From contig NZ_FNUM01000002.1 in NCBI RefSeq assembly GCF_900107995.1, positions 84,283 to 148,282 of the forward strand: a stretch of 64,000 bases of DNA, written 5' to 3'. Positions 46,583-57,990 of the stretch are shown piece by piece. A model generated the notes under the pieces. The model had not been told where the DNA came from, did not search any database, and saw only the letters and a list, made by a program, of their open reading frames with translations. Both the position numbers and the translations under genes were made by a program. Source of the DNA: Alcanivorax sp. DSM 26293 (GTDB taxonomy: Bacteria; Pseudomonadota; Gammaproteobacteria; Pseudomonadales; Alcanivoracaceae). Each line of letters starts with the position of its first letter. The first letter of the stretch is position 1.

Positions 46583-48323
46583 AGAAATCCACCCTTCCTG
46601 TCACAATGAACTGGACATCGTCCACCTGATCCTGGTCCACCAGCGGTGCCGCCACATCCAGGTGTAGCACCCGATCCACACGAAACTTGCTGGGACTAAG
46701 CCGCAGGCCCAGTCCTGCATTGGCCAGTGTGCTACCGCGGGGTTGGCCCTGTTCCCAGGCCTGCCCGGCATCCACATAAACGGCACCGCCCACATAGGCC
46801 AGATTGAAAATCTGCCAGTTGGTAAATCGGCGGCGTTCCACGGAGAACACCCAGCGGCGATCGCCGCGTTGGTAGTCAGTGGGATAGCCGCGCAGATTGT
46901 CGTTACCGCCAATGGTCAGTTGTTCGTCCTGCCGCAAATTACTGCCGGCATCCAGATTGAGCCGGGCAAACCAGCGATTGTTCTGGTTCAGGAAATAATA
47001 GTAATTCAGGCTCCCGCCGTAGAGCGTGCTGACAAAGTCGTCATCCTCATAGCGACCACCGGCAGACAGACCGCTGCGGAAGAGATGGTGCTGTCGTACA
47101 AAGCGGGTATTGCTGGTGCTCAGATTGAAAACCACCGATTCCGCATTACTGCCCAGGGATTCGCTGGCATGACCCACGCGCACGAAGTGATACCAGCCCA
47201 GTCGGATATCTTCCTGGCGCTGGGCGCGATTCAGGTTCGAGGCCACCAGATGCCTGTTTTCCTGATACTCCCAGGATAACCAGGGGTAAACACGGCGCTC
47301 ATCCTCGGGCAGGGAGGTGGTTTCACCGGGGACATCACTGAAGCGCTCTTCCTCGTCGGTGATACCCAGGCGCCAACGGCTGACCGCGCTGTCCTGAACC
47401 CCGGGGGACCAACCCACAAAGACGTCGTAACGGTTGTCCTCCAGACGATAGCGGTTCACGGTCTGGTCATTCTCCTCGATACGCTCGAGCAGATTTTCCC
47501 GTTGCACATCGAGGCCTGCAGACCAGCGGCTATTGAGTTGATAAAAGGGGCGAAGCAGGCCGCCGGAAAGGGACTCCCCATCGCTGGCGTTGGTATAGCT
47601 GAGATTCAGCTGCACCCGGGCAGGCAGTAATGGATTGCGGTAACTGAAGAAGTGGCCGCTGCGATCGGCATCATCGAAGTAGCCGGTGGCCACCCGCTGG
47701 CCCGTGCCCAGCAGGTTGCTCTCGGTAAAGCCGGCACTGGTGCTGTCATCGCCCCCGGAACGGGATGCCGAAGCAGAAGGGGAAAAGGTCCAGACATCCC
47801 GAACCACGACCAGCAGGTCAATACGATCTGCACAAACCCGGTGAGGCACGATCATCGCATCCACCAGGTAATCATTACGGCGCAAGAGCCGCTCGTTCTC
47901 ACGGATGTGATCCCGGTCGAGGGGGTCGCCGGGACTCACGATCATCTGTTTTTCGAGGGTCGTCTCCCGCGTTTCGATATGCAGAAAATTGGCCGCACGG
48001 TACAGCCAATTATTCTCTGCGGGATCGTCCTCATTGAAGATGGGCAGCACCCTGTAGTGAATCTCGCCAATGGCGCGCCCCTGATAAAGGCCGAAATCCA
48101 CACTCTGACGGGTTTCAACAAACTCGAACAGGGACGGGTCACCCAGATCATAGATCAGTTCACAGCGGTCATCAGGAAGGGGGGACGCCCAGATCTGCAA
48201 CGACCAGAGCAAAAGGGCAGCTGCCAGCCAGAAAGGACGAAAGCCGGCCCGGGAGAGTTGTTTCCGCTGCGTACCGGGACACAGTGCCTGCATGAACGAA
48301 CGCCTGACCGGGAGAGTCTTCAC
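46581..48323 (-). CDS. Omp85/BamA-like outer-membrane surface-antigen protein with POTRA-like N-terminus
   Basis: Up to 580 residues: a signal peptide (PFWLAAALLLWSLQIWAS), a region resembling one or two POTRA domains (VDFGLYQGRAIGEIHYRVLP; RENERLLRRNDYLVDAMIVP), then an Omp85 (bacterial surface antigen) beta-barrel with the barrel motif IGGNDNLRGYPTDYQRGDR near residue 490 and a C-terminal Phe (TGRVDF). Omp85 proteins insert or translocate proteins or lipids at the outer membrane. It is shorter than BamA (about 800) and nearer TamA-like or patatin-linked barrels. Start is GTG 48323 or ATG 48293. The gene before it encodes a secreted protein, a possible partner. Confidence 0.83.
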   Translation of the reverse strand: MKTLPVRRSFMQALCPGTQRKQLSRAGFRPFWLAAALLLWSLQIWASPLPDDRCELIYDLGDPSLFEFVETRQSVDFGLYQGRAIGEIHYRVLPIFNEDDPAENNWLYRAANFLHIETRETTLEKQMIVSPGDPLDRDHIRENERLLRRNDYLVDAMIVPHRVCADRIDLLVVVRDVWTFSPSASASRSGGDDSTSAGFTESNLLGTGQRVATGYFDDADRSGHFFSYRNPLLPARVQLNLSYTNASDGESLSGGLLRPFYQLNSRWSAGLDVQRENLLERIEENDQTVNRYRLEDNRYDVFVGWSPGVQDSAVSRWRLGITDEEERFSDVPGETTSLPEDERRVYPWLSWEYQENRHLVASNLNRAQRQEDIRLGWYHFVRVGHASESLGSNAESVVFNLSTSNTRFVRQHHLFRSGLSAGGRYEDDDFVSTLYGGSLNYYYFLNQNNRWFARLNLDAGSNLRQDEQLTIGGNDNLRGYPTDYQRGDRRWVFSVERRRFTNWQIFNLAYVGGAVYVDAGQAWEQGQPRGSTLANAGLGLRLSPSKFRVDRVLHLDVAAPLVDQDQVDDVQFIVTGRVDF

Positions 48324-48383
48324 TCTACAAACCCCATGGCGCTAATGACAAGTCGCGGTGTGCCGTCCGTGGCAATTTTCATG

Positions 48384-49658
48384 CTATTTCAATTTCAGAC
48401 GAGTGTGCGGGTTATCCAGTTGCTGGTTGGCATAGTCGCCGGGCGCCAGCCCATGGCTGTCCTTGCTGAAGTACAGGCGGGTGACGAAATAAAACTCTTT
48501 GCCAAACGGAATATCGGTCAGTGAAAACCCCACATTGGGAAGCTGGCCGGCAAATCGTTCCGGCTCGTTGGCCAGTGACGCATCGTCCTGATAGAGCAGG
48601 CGGGCAGGGGTATCAAAGCCTTTCAGGAAAGCCAGCTGGGCGAGCAGGTCGAAGCCCCGACCAGTGCTGAACCAGATCCAGTTGTCGCCTTTCAGGGGCT
48701 GATCGAGCATGGCGTTTTCCGCATCCGAGAGTCGCCCATCAGTGATGGCCACATGATTACCGGTCCAACTGGTCATTAGCTGACTGTCATAGAGCCCGTT
48801 GCCGTCCAGGGAGATATCCAGTCCGGGCCGTTTCACGACGGTTTCTGCAATGCCCGGCAGGGTAAAGCGGCTGTGTATCTCCACCTGCTTGGGCATTACC
48901 AGAAAATAGTTGTTGATACGCAAAACAGGAACCCTGGCCACGGTCACCGAGGTTGAGGCGTAGACCAGTGAGGCCAGGGGGCCGTTGATCACCTGTTTGA
49001 CCTTGGGATCCAGGTTGTTGTTGTTCAGGGTAACCCGGTTGTTTTCGCCGAACAGGCCCGCACTGAGCCGTAATTTGAGAGTATCGAGAATACTCTGCCT
49101 CTCACCGTTTTCACCCTCAAAGCCGCGGAAGTAGAAATCGCTCCATTTGAACAAATTTCCGTCTGCCATACTCAGGGCGTAGTCCGTGCTTTTGATGGTC
49201 ATGGATTGCGCGTCGAACTGCACGTAGCGGTCGGTATTCTGCAGATAGGCGTTTTTCACCAGATAGAAAAAGCGGGTTTCGCCGGCCTGTTCCACGGCCA
49301 GCTCAGCGGCGACTTGCTCGGTGACCGGACCGTCCAGGGGTTGGCCGCCATCCTCGAAACGTAGCAGCAGCCGGTCCTCGGCATCGATACGGGCTGGATC
49401 CCCCACCGGGTCGGTGCTGTCGTCCTGTTCAAAATAGGGGTAACCCTGCTTCGACCACTGCACCCACTGGTGGGGGACGGGTGCCAGTCGGCCATCCTGC
49501 ATGGCGAAGAACGAATACAGACCGCTCTGTTTGCCATGCAGTGCTTTGAAGCTCTCGCCGGTGAGCGTAATGATCTGGGCATGCAGGGAGCCGGACATTG
49601 CCGACAGCAGCAGGGCAACTATTACCGTAGATATCGGCAAGTATTTATTATTCTTCAT
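48384..49658 (-). CDS. Secreted protein of unknown function, probable partner of the Omp85-like barrel
   Basis: A 424-residue protein with signal peptide (KYLPISTVIVALLLSAMSGSLHA, cleavage before QIIT). The mature protein is mostly beta-rich and contains no cysteine cluster, metal site or catalytic motif that I recognise; segments such as HQWVQWSKQGYPYFEQDDS and DAEDRLLLRFEDGGQPL look conserved in type. ATG 49658 is preferred over an upstream in-frame start because it gives a clean signal peptide. It lies 60 bases upstream of the Omp85-like gene on the same strand, which suggests a two-gene unit. Confidence 0.72.
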   Translation of the reverse strand: MKNNKYLPISTVIVALLLSAMSGSLHAQIITLTGESFKALHGKQSGLYSFFAMQDGRLAPVPHQWVQWSKQGYPYFEQDDSTDPVGDPARIDAEDRLLLRFEDGGQPLDGPVTEQVAAELAVEQAGETRFFYLVKNAYLQNTDRYVQFDAQSMTIKSTDYALSMADGNLFKWSDFYFRGFEGENGERQSILDTLKLRLSAGLFGENNRVTLNNNNLDPKVKQVINGPLASLVYASTSVTVARVPVLRINNYFLVMPKQVEIHSRFTLPGIAETVVKRPGLDISLDGNGLYDSQLMTSWTGNHVAITDGRLSDAENAMLDQPLKGDNWIWFSTGRGFDLLAQLAFLKGFDTPARLLYQDDASLANEPERFAGQLPNVGFSLTDIPFGKEFYFVTRLYFSKDSHGLAPGDYANQQLDNPHTRLKLK

Positions 49659-49735
49659 TTTTACATCACTGGGCCGGTACAACCTTACATGATGCGCCTT
49701 TAAACCGGGCCGTCAATGGCCCGGTAAACGGGTGG

Positions 49736-51676
<1,941 letters not shown>

Positions 51677-51765
51677 TCTGTTCTCCCAAGTATCTGGTGT
51701 CCGGCAGCAAGTGTCCGGTGGTTTTCATCAGGTTGCTCATTGCGCGGGCCCACAGGCCGCGGCTG

Positions 51766-53715
51766 TCAGTCGTCAGCGGCCTCTTCAAATTCCACCAGCA
51801 AGGTGCCTTCGCTGACGCTGTCTCCGGTTGCCACATAAAAGTCATGCACGGTCCCCGGCACCGTTGCGCGCAGGGTGTGCTCCATTTTCATGGCTTCCAG
51901 TGTAATGACTGCATCGCCAGCAGCAACGGCATCGCCCGCGGACACATGCAGGGCAACGATGGTGCCACTCATGGGCGCGATGAAGCCGGCTGCATCGTCA
52001 TGTTGGGCACTGTCGCGGCTGGGATTGAGAGTGATTTCATGGGCCTGTCCGGCCACGAACAACAGCAGGGTGCTGTCATCTTTGCGTGCATGGCGTGCGC
52101 GCAAACCGTTGGTGCCCCAATGCAGGTTGATGGTCTGGGCATCCCGTGTCGCAACAAGGGGCGCCTGTTTGTCGCCCACGGAGGCAACGCCGTCCTGTTC
52201 GCGGACGGTGATCAGCTCGCCATCCACCTGAAGCAGGGTTTGCCGAAAACGCCGGCCCATGGGGCGCCAGCCTTGCAGACTTTGCCAGGGGGAGTCGTTG
52301 GTGCTGTCGGCAGCGATTACCTGGCTGGCGGCCAGGGCCAGCAGCGCGGGTTCGGTCACCGTGGCCTCGAGCAGGTGTGGGCGGTGTTCCAGAAGACGGG
52401 TATCCAGGTCGCCATCGGCAAAGGCATCGTCGTTGAGCACCCGGTGCAGGAAGGGGGCATTGTGGTGGATGCCTTTCAGCTCCAGGGCGTCCAGAGCCGT
52501 GATCAGTTTCTGGCGGGCCTCATGGCGGGACCCACCATGGCAGATCAACTTGGCGATCATGGGATCGTAGTGATCGTCCACCCGGTCGCCATGCTCATAT
52601 CCGGCATCCACCCGGGCCACCTCATGGGGCCAGCGCAGATGGCTCAGCAGGCCGGAGGAGGGCAGGAAGCCCTGTTCCGGGTCTTCCGCATACAGGCGCA
52701 CTTCCATGGCGTGGCCGTGACGTTCGATCTGGTGCTGCGCTTTGGGCAGTGGATCGCCGGCGGCGACGGCCAGCTGCCAGGCGACCAGGTCTTCACCGGT
52801 GATCATTTCCGTCACCGGATGTTCTACCTGCAGGCGAGTGTTCATTTCCATAAAGTAGAACTGGCCATCGGGTCCGTAGAGGAACTCGACGGTACCCGCA
52901 CCGCGGTAATCAATGGCCTTGGCCGCCTGAACAGCGGCGTCACCAAAGGCGTTCCGGGTGGCCTCGTCCAGCCCCGGCGCCGGGGCCTCCTCGATGATTT
53001 TCTGGTGGCGACGCTGTACCGAACAGTCCCGCTCGAACAGATGCACCGCGTTACCGTGATTGTCGGCGAATACCTGTACCTCCACGTGGCGGGCTGTTGG
53101 CAGATAGCGCTCCAGTAGCACCCGGTCATCGCCAAAGGCGCCACTGGCTTCGCGTCGTGCCGCTGCCAGCGCTTCACTGAATTCGCTGGCGCTGTTGACC
53201 ACACGCATGCCCTTGCCGCCACCACCGGCTACAGCCTTGATCAGTAGCGGAAAACCTACCTGTTCGCTGGCGCGAACCAGGTCATCATCACTGGCGCCTT
53301 CCTCATCGAAACCGGGCAATACCGGCACGCCGCTGTTCGCCATTAATTGTCGGGCAGCGGCCTTGTCGCCCATGACCTCGATGGCTCGGGCATTGGGGCC
53401 GACAAAAATGATACCCGCGTTTTCACAGGCGGCAGCAAAGGCGGTGTTCTCGGAAAGGAATCCGTAGCCCGGGTGAATGGCATCGGCGCCGGTTTCTCTG
53501 GCGGCGGCGATGACCTTGTCGATCACCAGATAGCTCTCCCGCGCCGGCGCCGGACCCAGGCAGACTGCCTGATCCGCCTCACGGACATGGGGCAGGGAGG
53601 CATCCACATCGGAGTAGACCGCCACGGTAGCGATGCCTTGCTGGCGGCAGGTGCGGATAATGCGCCGGGCGATTTCGCCTCGGTTGGCGATCAGGAGTTT
53701 TTTTATCGTTGCCAT
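51766..53715 (-). CDS. liuD: Methylcrotonoyl-CoA carboxylase, alpha (biotin) subunit
   Basis: Carboxylates biotin for conversion of 3-methylcrotonyl-CoA to 3-methylglutaconyl-CoA in leucine catabolism. The 649-residue protein has the biotin carboxylase domain (KKLLIANRGEIARRIIRTCR; ATP-grasp glycine loop KAVAGGGGKGMRVV; catalytic EMNTRLQVEHPVTEMITG) and a C-terminal biotinyl domain with the biotin lysine in EAMKMEH (Lys610). The gene order (liuR-A-B-C-D) and size favour this over acetyl- or propionyl-CoA carboxylase subunits. Confidence 0.94.
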   Translation of the reverse strand: MATIKKLLIANRGEIARRIIRTCRQQGIATVAVYSDVDASLPHVREADQAVCLGPAPARESYLVIDKVIAAARETGADAIHPGYGFLSENTAFAAACENAGIIFVGPNARAIEVMGDKAAARQLMANSGVPVLPGFDEEGASDDDLVRASEQVGFPLLIKAVAGGGGKGMRVVNSASEFSEALAAARREASGAFGDDRVLLERYLPTARHVEVQVFADNHGNAVHLFERDCSVQRRHQKIIEEAPAPGLDEATRNAFGDAAVQAAKAIDYRGAGTVEFLYGPDGQFYFMEMNTRLQVEHPVTEMITGEDLVAWQLAVAAGDPLPKAQHQIERHGHAMEVRLYAEDPEQGFLPSSGLLSHLRWPHEVARVDAGYEHGDRVDDHYDPMIAKLICHGGSRHEARQKLITALDALELKGIHHNAPFLHRVLNDDAFADGDLDTRLLEHRPHLLEATVTEPALLALAASQVIAADSTNDSPWQSLQGWRPMGRRFRQTLLQVDGELITVREQDGVASVGDKQAPLVATRDAQTINLHWGTNGLRARHARKDDSTLLLFVAGQAHEITLNPSRDSAQHDDAAGFIAPMSGTIVALHVSAGDAVAAGDAVITLEAMKMEHTLRATVPGTVHDFYVATGDSVSEGTLLVEFEEAADD

Positions 53716-53733
53716 GGTGTTGCCTTTGTCCTG

Positions 53734-53800
53734 CCGTAGGAGCGTCGCTGGCGGCGCGATTTCGTCGTGGCTTATCGCGCCGCCAGCGACGCTCCTACGG
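53734..53800. repeat. Perfect palindrome with 27-base arms (GTAGGAGCG type)
   Basis: Arms 53734-53760 and 53774-53800 are exact reverse complements, beginning CCGTAGGAGCGTCGCTGGCG, around 13 bases. The GTAGGAGCG---GCGCGAT pattern resembles the REP sequences known in Pseudomonas. A related half copy is at 38101-38126. It lies between liuC and liuD, inside the operon, where such structures can stabilise upstream mRNA or lower downstream expression. Confidence 0.88.
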
Positions 53801-53808
53801 GTAGTGGA

Positions 53809-54582
53809 TCAGATCCAGTTGGGTGTTCGTTTTTCCAGAAAGGCACTCAGCCCTTCCTGGCCTTCTTCTCCGGTTCGCAGCCGGGCGATCAGGTCGGCGG
53901 TGTCGTCGAGCATGGTCTGATCAATGGGGCCGTGGCTGACGCGAGCGATCAGGTTGCGGGCTTCGATCTGTGCTTGGGGGGCGGCGGCGAGCAGGGCGTT
54001 GATCAGGGAATCCACGCTGTCGTTCAGCTCGCTTTCCGGAACGACCTCATGGGCAATGCCCAGCGCTACGGCCCGCTCGGCGGGGATCACTTCCGCCGTC
54101 ATGAAATAACGATTGGCCTGCCGGGCGCCCATAGCCCGCACCACATAGGGGCTGATCACCGCTGGCACGATGCCCAGCTTCACTTCGCTGAGGCAGAAGC
54201 GGGCATTGTCGGCGGTCACCGCCATGTCGGCGGCGCAGATCAGGCCCAGAGCACCGCCAAAGGCTGCGCCCTGAACCCGGGCGATAACAGGCTTGGGACA
54301 CTGGTCGATAGACTGCATCAGCCGCGCCAGCTTCAATGCATCGTCGCGGTTCTGTTGCGCATCTAGCTTGCCCATGGCGCGCATCCAGTTCAGGTCTGCT
54401 CCTGCGGAGAAATGCTTGCCGGCGGCCTGCAACACCACCACGCGTACAGCGTCATCGTTGCCGGCTTGTGCAAAGGCCTCTGTCAGCGAGGCAATAATGC
54501 TGTCGTCGAACGCATTTCGCTTGTCCGGGTTATTCAGGGTAATCCGGGCAACCGGGCCCTCGATCAAGGTGTTAACGCTCAT
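53809..54582 (-). CDS. liuC: Methylglutaconyl-CoA hydratase (enoyl-CoA hydratase family)
   Basis: Hydrates 3-methylglutaconyl-CoA to HMG-CoA. A 257-residue crotonase-fold protein with the CoA-binding AAGKHFSAGADLNWMRAMG and the active-site segment VQGAAFGGALGLICAADMAV, with LSEVKLGIVPAVISPYV following. Family membership is clear; the specific reaction is inferred from its position between liuB and liuD. It starts 33 bases after liuB. Confidence 0.92.
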   Translation of the reverse strand: MSVNTLIEGPVARITLNNPDKRNAFDDSIIASLTEAFAQAGNDDAVRVVVLQAAGKHFSAGADLNWMRAMGKLDAQQNRDDALKLARLMQSIDQCPKPVIARVQGAAFGGALGLICAADMAVTADNARFCLSEVKLGIVPAVISPYVVRAMGARQANRYFMTAEVIPAERAVALGIAHEVVPESELNDSVDSLINALLAAAPQAQIEARNLIARVSHGPIDQTMLDDTADLIARLRTGEEGQEGLSAFLEKRTPNWI

Positions 54583-54615
54583 AGCTCGCTTCCTGTTTTG
54601 TGTCGGGCGTCATGC

Positions 54616-56223
54616 TCACATCCGGAACACGCCGTAGCGTGTCTCTTCAATGGGAGCATTGAGGCTGGCGGAGATGGCCAGACCCAACACATCTCGGGTG
54701 TCAGTGGGGTCGATCACGCCGTCGTCCCACAGCCGTGCGCTGGCGTACCAGGGTTGCGCCATTTCTTCGTAGCGTTCGGTCATATCTGCCTGGAAGGCGG
54801 CAGCTTCCTCGTCACTCCATTGCTGACCTTTCTTCTTCAACGAGGCCTGCTTTACCTGAGTCAGCACGCTGGCGGCCTGTTCCCCGCCCATTACGCCAAT
54901 ACGGGCATTGGGCCACATGAACATGAAGCGCGGATCGTAGGAGCGTCCACACATGCCATAGTTACCGGCGCCGAAGCTGCCACCGGTGATCACGGTGAAT
55001 TTGGGCACGCTGGCACAGGCCACAGCGTTGACCATCTTGGCGCCGTGTTTGGCGATGCCTTCGGACTCGTATTTCTTGCCCACCATGAAGCCGGTGATGT
55101 TCTGCAGGAACAGCAGCGGAATCTTTCGCTGATTGCACAGTTCGATGAAGTGCGCGCCTTTCTGGGCAGACTCGGAATAAAGCACCCCATCGTTGGCAAG
55201 AATGCCCACCGGATAGCCGTGGATATGGGCAAAGCCGCACACCAGGGTAGTGCCATAGCGGGCCTTGAATTCATCCAGTTCCGAGCCGTCCACGATGCGC
55301 GCAATCAGTTCCCGTGCCGGCATGGGCTGGCGGGTGGTGGTGGGAATGACGCCGTAAAGCTCGTTGGGATCGTAAGCTGGCGGCCGTACCGGCTGACGGT
55401 TGACCTGATCGGGCTTGTGCCAGTTCAGGTGCGCGATGGTGCGACGTGCCAGTTCCAGGGCGTGGGGTTCGTCGTCAGCCAGATGGTCGGCCACCCCGGA
55501 TTGTTCGCAGTGCAGGTTGGCGCCGCCCAGCTCTTCGGCGGTAACCACCTCCCCGGTGGCGGCCTTTACCAGGGGCGGGCCGGCCAGGAAGATGGTGGCC
55601 TGTTCCTTGACCATGATCACTTCGTCGGCCATGGCCGGCACGTAGGCGCCGCCGGCGGTGCAGGAGCCCAGTACCACACTGATCTGGGGAATGCCGCGGG
55701 CGGACATGTTGGCCATGTTGAAGAAGATGCGGCCGAAGTGATCCCGGTCCGGAAATACTTCATCCTGACGGGGCAGGTTGGCACCGCCGGAATCCACCAG
55801 ATAGACACAGGGCAGCCGGTTTTCGGCGGCAATGGCCTGGGCCCGCAGGTGTTTTTTCACGGTCAGCGGGTAGTAGCTGCCGCCTTTTACCGAGGGATCG
55901 TTAGCGACGATCATGCATTCCACGCCGTGGATCTGACCGATGCCGCCCACACAGCCCGCCGCCGGCACGTCTTCCCCATAGACGCCTTCGGCGGCCAGGG
56001 CGGAAATCTCCAGGAACGGGGAGCCCGGGTCCAGCAGCAGGTTGATACGTTCACGGACCGGCAGCTTGCCGCGCTCGCGCAGGCGCTGCTCGGCGGCTTC
56101 GCCACCGCCGTGGGCGATGTGGTCCAGTTTTTCCTGCAGCTGCTGGCGCAGTGTCAGGTTGTGTTCCCGATTGGCCTGAAATTCCGGGCTGGCGGGATTG
56201 ATCTGACTGTTGATCTTGGGCAT
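54616..56223 (-). CDS. liuB: Methylcrotonoyl-CoA carboxylase, beta (carboxyltransferase) subunit
   Basis: Transfers carboxyl from biotin to 3-methylcrotonyl-CoA. The 535-residue protein has the two carboxyltransferase half-domains: [28 protein letters not shown] and [19 protein letters not shown] in the first, [22 protein letters not shown] and [23 protein letters not shown] in the second. These segments are characteristic of the methylcrotonyl-type beta subunit. The gene lies between liuA and liuC. Confidence 0.95.
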   Translation of the reverse strand: MPKINSQINPASPEFQANREHNLTLRQQLQEKLDHIAHGGGEAAEQRLRERGKLPVRERINLLLDPGSPFLEISALAAEGVYGEDVPAAGCVGGIGQIHGVECMIVANDPSVKGGSYYPLTVKKHLRAQAIAAENRLPCVYLVDSGGANLPRQDEVFPDRDHFGRIFFNMANMSARGIPQISVVLGSCTAGGAYVPAMADEVIMVKEQATIFLAGPPLVKAATGEVVTAEELGGANLHCEQSGVADHLADDEPHALELARRTIAHLNWHKPDQVNRQPVRPPAYDPNELYGVIPTTTRQPMPARELIARIVDGSELDEFKARYGTTLVCGFAHIHGYPVGILANDGVLYSESAQKGAHFIELCNQRKIPLLFLQNITGFMVGKKYESEGIAKHGAKMVNAVACASVPKFTVITGGSFGAGNYGMCGRSYDPRFMFMWPNARIGVMGGEQAASVLTQVKQASLKKKGQQWSDEEAAAFQADMTERYEEMAQPWYASARLWDDGVIDPTDTRDVLGLAISASLNAPIEETRYGVFRM

Positions 56224-56230
56224 GGCATTT

Positions 56231-56318
56231 GAGGTCTGACGTCGGCTGTCTGACGTCAGACGTTCTCTCCAGCGGATGTTGTCTTGTCGTCAGACGTCCG
56301 ACCTCAGACGTCCGACCC
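56231..56318. repeat. Heptad-repeat inverted element, family D
   Basis: Left arm 56231-56263 steps GGTCTGA, CGTCGGC, TGTCTGA, CGTCAGA; right arm 56286-56318, read on the minus strand, steps GGTCGGA, CGTCTGA, GGTCGGA, CGTCTGA. The core between is about 22 bases. It fills the gap between liuA and liuB in the operon and ends two bases before the liuA stop codon. Confidence 0.8.
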
Positions 56319-56320
56319 CC

Positions 56321-57484
56321 TTATGCTGTTTCGTTGAACAACTCACGGCCAATCAGCATGCGACGGATTTCACTGGTGCCGGCGCCGATTTCGTAGAGCT
56401 TGGCGTCGCGCAGCAGGCGACCGGTGTTGTAGTCGTTGATGTAGCCGTTACCGCCCAGGGTCTGGATCGCTTCCAGTGCCATCTTGGTGGCATTTTCGGC
56501 GCAGTAGAGGATCACGCCGGCGGCATCCTTGCGGTTGGTCTCGCCGCGGTCACAGGCCTGGGCCACATGGTAGAGGTAGCTGCGGCTGGTATTGAGCATC
56601 ACGTACATGTCGGCGATCTTGCCCTGCATCAACTGGAACTCGCCGATGGCCTGACCAAATTGTTTGCGCTCGTGGATGTATGGCACCACTTCGTCCATAC
56701 AGGCTTGCATCACGCCTACCGGGCCCCCGGAAAGAATGGTGCGCTCGTAATCCAGTCCACTCATCAGTACTTTCACACCCTCGTTTTCCTTGCCGAGGAT
56801 GTTTTCGGCGGGGACTTCGCAGTCTTCGAACACCAGCTCGCAGGTGTTGGAGCCACGCATGCCCAGTTTGTCCAGCTTTTGAGCGCGGGAGAAACCGGGG
56901 AAATCACGCTCGACGATGAACGCCGAAATGCCTCGGGGGCCTGCATTGCTGTCAGTCTTGGCGTAGATCACATAGGTATGGGCGTCAGGGCCGTTGGTAA
57001 TCCACATCTTGTTGCCATTGAGGATGTAGCGGTCGCCTTTCTTTTCGGCGCGCAGCTTCATGCTGACCACATCGGACCCGGCACCGGGCTCGCTCATGGC
57101 CAGGGCACCGATATGGTCACCGCTGATCAGTTTGGGCAGGTACCGGGCTTTCTGCTCGTCGGTACCGTTGATAACAATCTGGTTGACGCACAGGTTGGAG
57201 TGGGCGCCGTAGGAGAGACCGATAGACGCAGAAGCCCGGGAAATTTCCTCTACCACAATGGTGTGGGCCAGGTAGCCCATGTTGGCGCCGCCGTATTCTT
57301 CGTCAGCGGTAATGCCCAGCAGGCCCAGATCGCCCATTTTTTTCCACAACGGCAGGGGGAACTCATTGCTGCGGTCGATTTCGGCGGCCAGGGGGGCAAT
57401 TTCTTTCTGGGCAAAGGCTCGGGCCGTATCACGGAGCGCATCGATAGTTTCGCCCAGATGAAAATTGAAAGTGCTGTTGAACAT
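56321..57484 (-). CDS. liuA: Isovaleryl-CoA dehydrogenase
   Basis: An FAD-dependent acyl-CoA dehydrogenase that oxidises isovaleryl-CoA to 3-methylcrotonyl-CoA, passing electrons to ETF. The 387-residue protein has the signature [41 protein letters not shown], the isovaleryl-type [36 protein letters not shown], and [47 protein letters not shown]. Cluster position supports the substrate. Its ATG overlaps the liuR stop by one base. Confidence 0.96.
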   Translation of the reverse strand: MFNSTFNFHLGETIDALRDTARAFAQKEIAPLAAEIDRSNEFPLPLWKKMGDLGLLGITADEEYGGANMGYLAHTIVVEEISRASASIGLSYGAHSNLCVNQIVINGTDEQKARYLPKLISGDHIGALAMSEPGAGSDVVSMKLRAEKKGDRYILNGNKMWITNGPDAHTYVIYAKTDSNAGPRGISAFIVERDFPGFSRAQKLDKLGMRGSNTCELVFEDCEVPAENILGKENEGVKVLMSGLDYERTILSGGPVGVMQACMDEVVPYIHERKQFGQAIGEFQLMQGKIADMYVMLNTSRSYLYHVAQACDRGETNRKDAAGVILYCAENATKMALEAIQTLGGNGYINDYNTGRLLRDAKLYEIGAGTSEIRRMLIGRELFNETA

Positions 57485-57873
57485 TATTGTGTCTCCAGAT
57501 CGTGAAGGGCGTCCAGGCAGCGCTGCTCGGCGTCATCGAGTTCCCGCTGCATGACCTGAATATCCCGAAGTTGTTGTTCCAATTGTGCTCGGCGCTGGTG
57601 AATCTTTCCCTGCAGGGCGAGAAGCTGACTGCGGTTATCGCCCTGGGGCTGGTACATGCGGATCAACTCTTTGGATTCGGCCAGGGAAAATCCCAGTCGT
57701 TTACCGCGCAGTATCAGTTTCAGGGTGACCCGATCGGCGGGGGTGTAGACCCGAGTCTGGCCCCGTCGTTGCGGAGTCACCAGGCCCTGATCTTCGTAAA
57801 AGCGGATGGTACGGGTGGTCACGTCGAATTCCCGGGCCAGCTCGCCGATGCTGTAGGTCTGTTTTTTACTCAT
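57484..57873 (-). CDS. liuR: MerR-family regulator of branched-chain acyl-CoA degradation
   Basis: A 129-residue MerR-type regulator: N-terminal winged helix [30 protein letters not shown], followed by a dimerisation coiled coil ([20 protein letters not shown]). It lacks the cysteines of metal-sensing MerR proteins, as expected for the LiuR group, which responds to pathway acyl-CoA or related intermediates. Start ATG 57873; the frame is open further upstream into the RND gene on the other strand, but family length fixes this start. The palindrome at 57893-57908, 20 bases before it, is the likely operator for the whole cluster. Confidence 0.92.
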   Translation of the reverse strand: MSKKQTYSIGELAREFDVTTRTIRFYEDQGLVTPQRRGQTRVYTPADRVTLKLILRGKRLGFSLAESKELIRMYQPQGDNRSQLLALQGKIHQRRAQLEQQLRDIQVMQRELDDAEQRCLDALHDLETQ

Positions 57874-57892
57874 GGAAAAAGAATAGGGGAAG

Positions 57893-57908
57893 TTTACGTT
57901 AACGTAAA
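57893..57908. promoter_or_regulatory. LiuR-type operator palindrome
   Basis: TTTACGTTAACGTAAA is a perfect 16-base palindrome between liuR (-) and the RND exporter gene (+). It matches in type the palindromic sites described for MerR-family LiuR regulators. Reading the minus strand, TTTACG and TATTCT (nearer the gene) are spaced about 17 bases apart and could be -35 and -10, with the operator overlapping the -35. Autoregulation and control of liuABCD-acetoacetyl-CoA synthetase are inferred; the site could also affect the divergent gene. Confidence 0.75.
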
Positions 57909-57990
57909 GTTGTTGATTTTGGCCTGTTCGGTCCGTGACACGGTGTTTACCTCTGCCTAGACTTTCGTCCCAGATCAATGGGGGTAACGA

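Noticed and set aside
54412-56232. A 606-codon open frame on the plus strand opposite liuB and liuC, and similar long ones opposite liuD (51667-53118) and liuA (56276-57505).
   Set aside because: All lie opposite well-supported enzymes and their products look like low-complexity His/Gly/Val-rich shadows.
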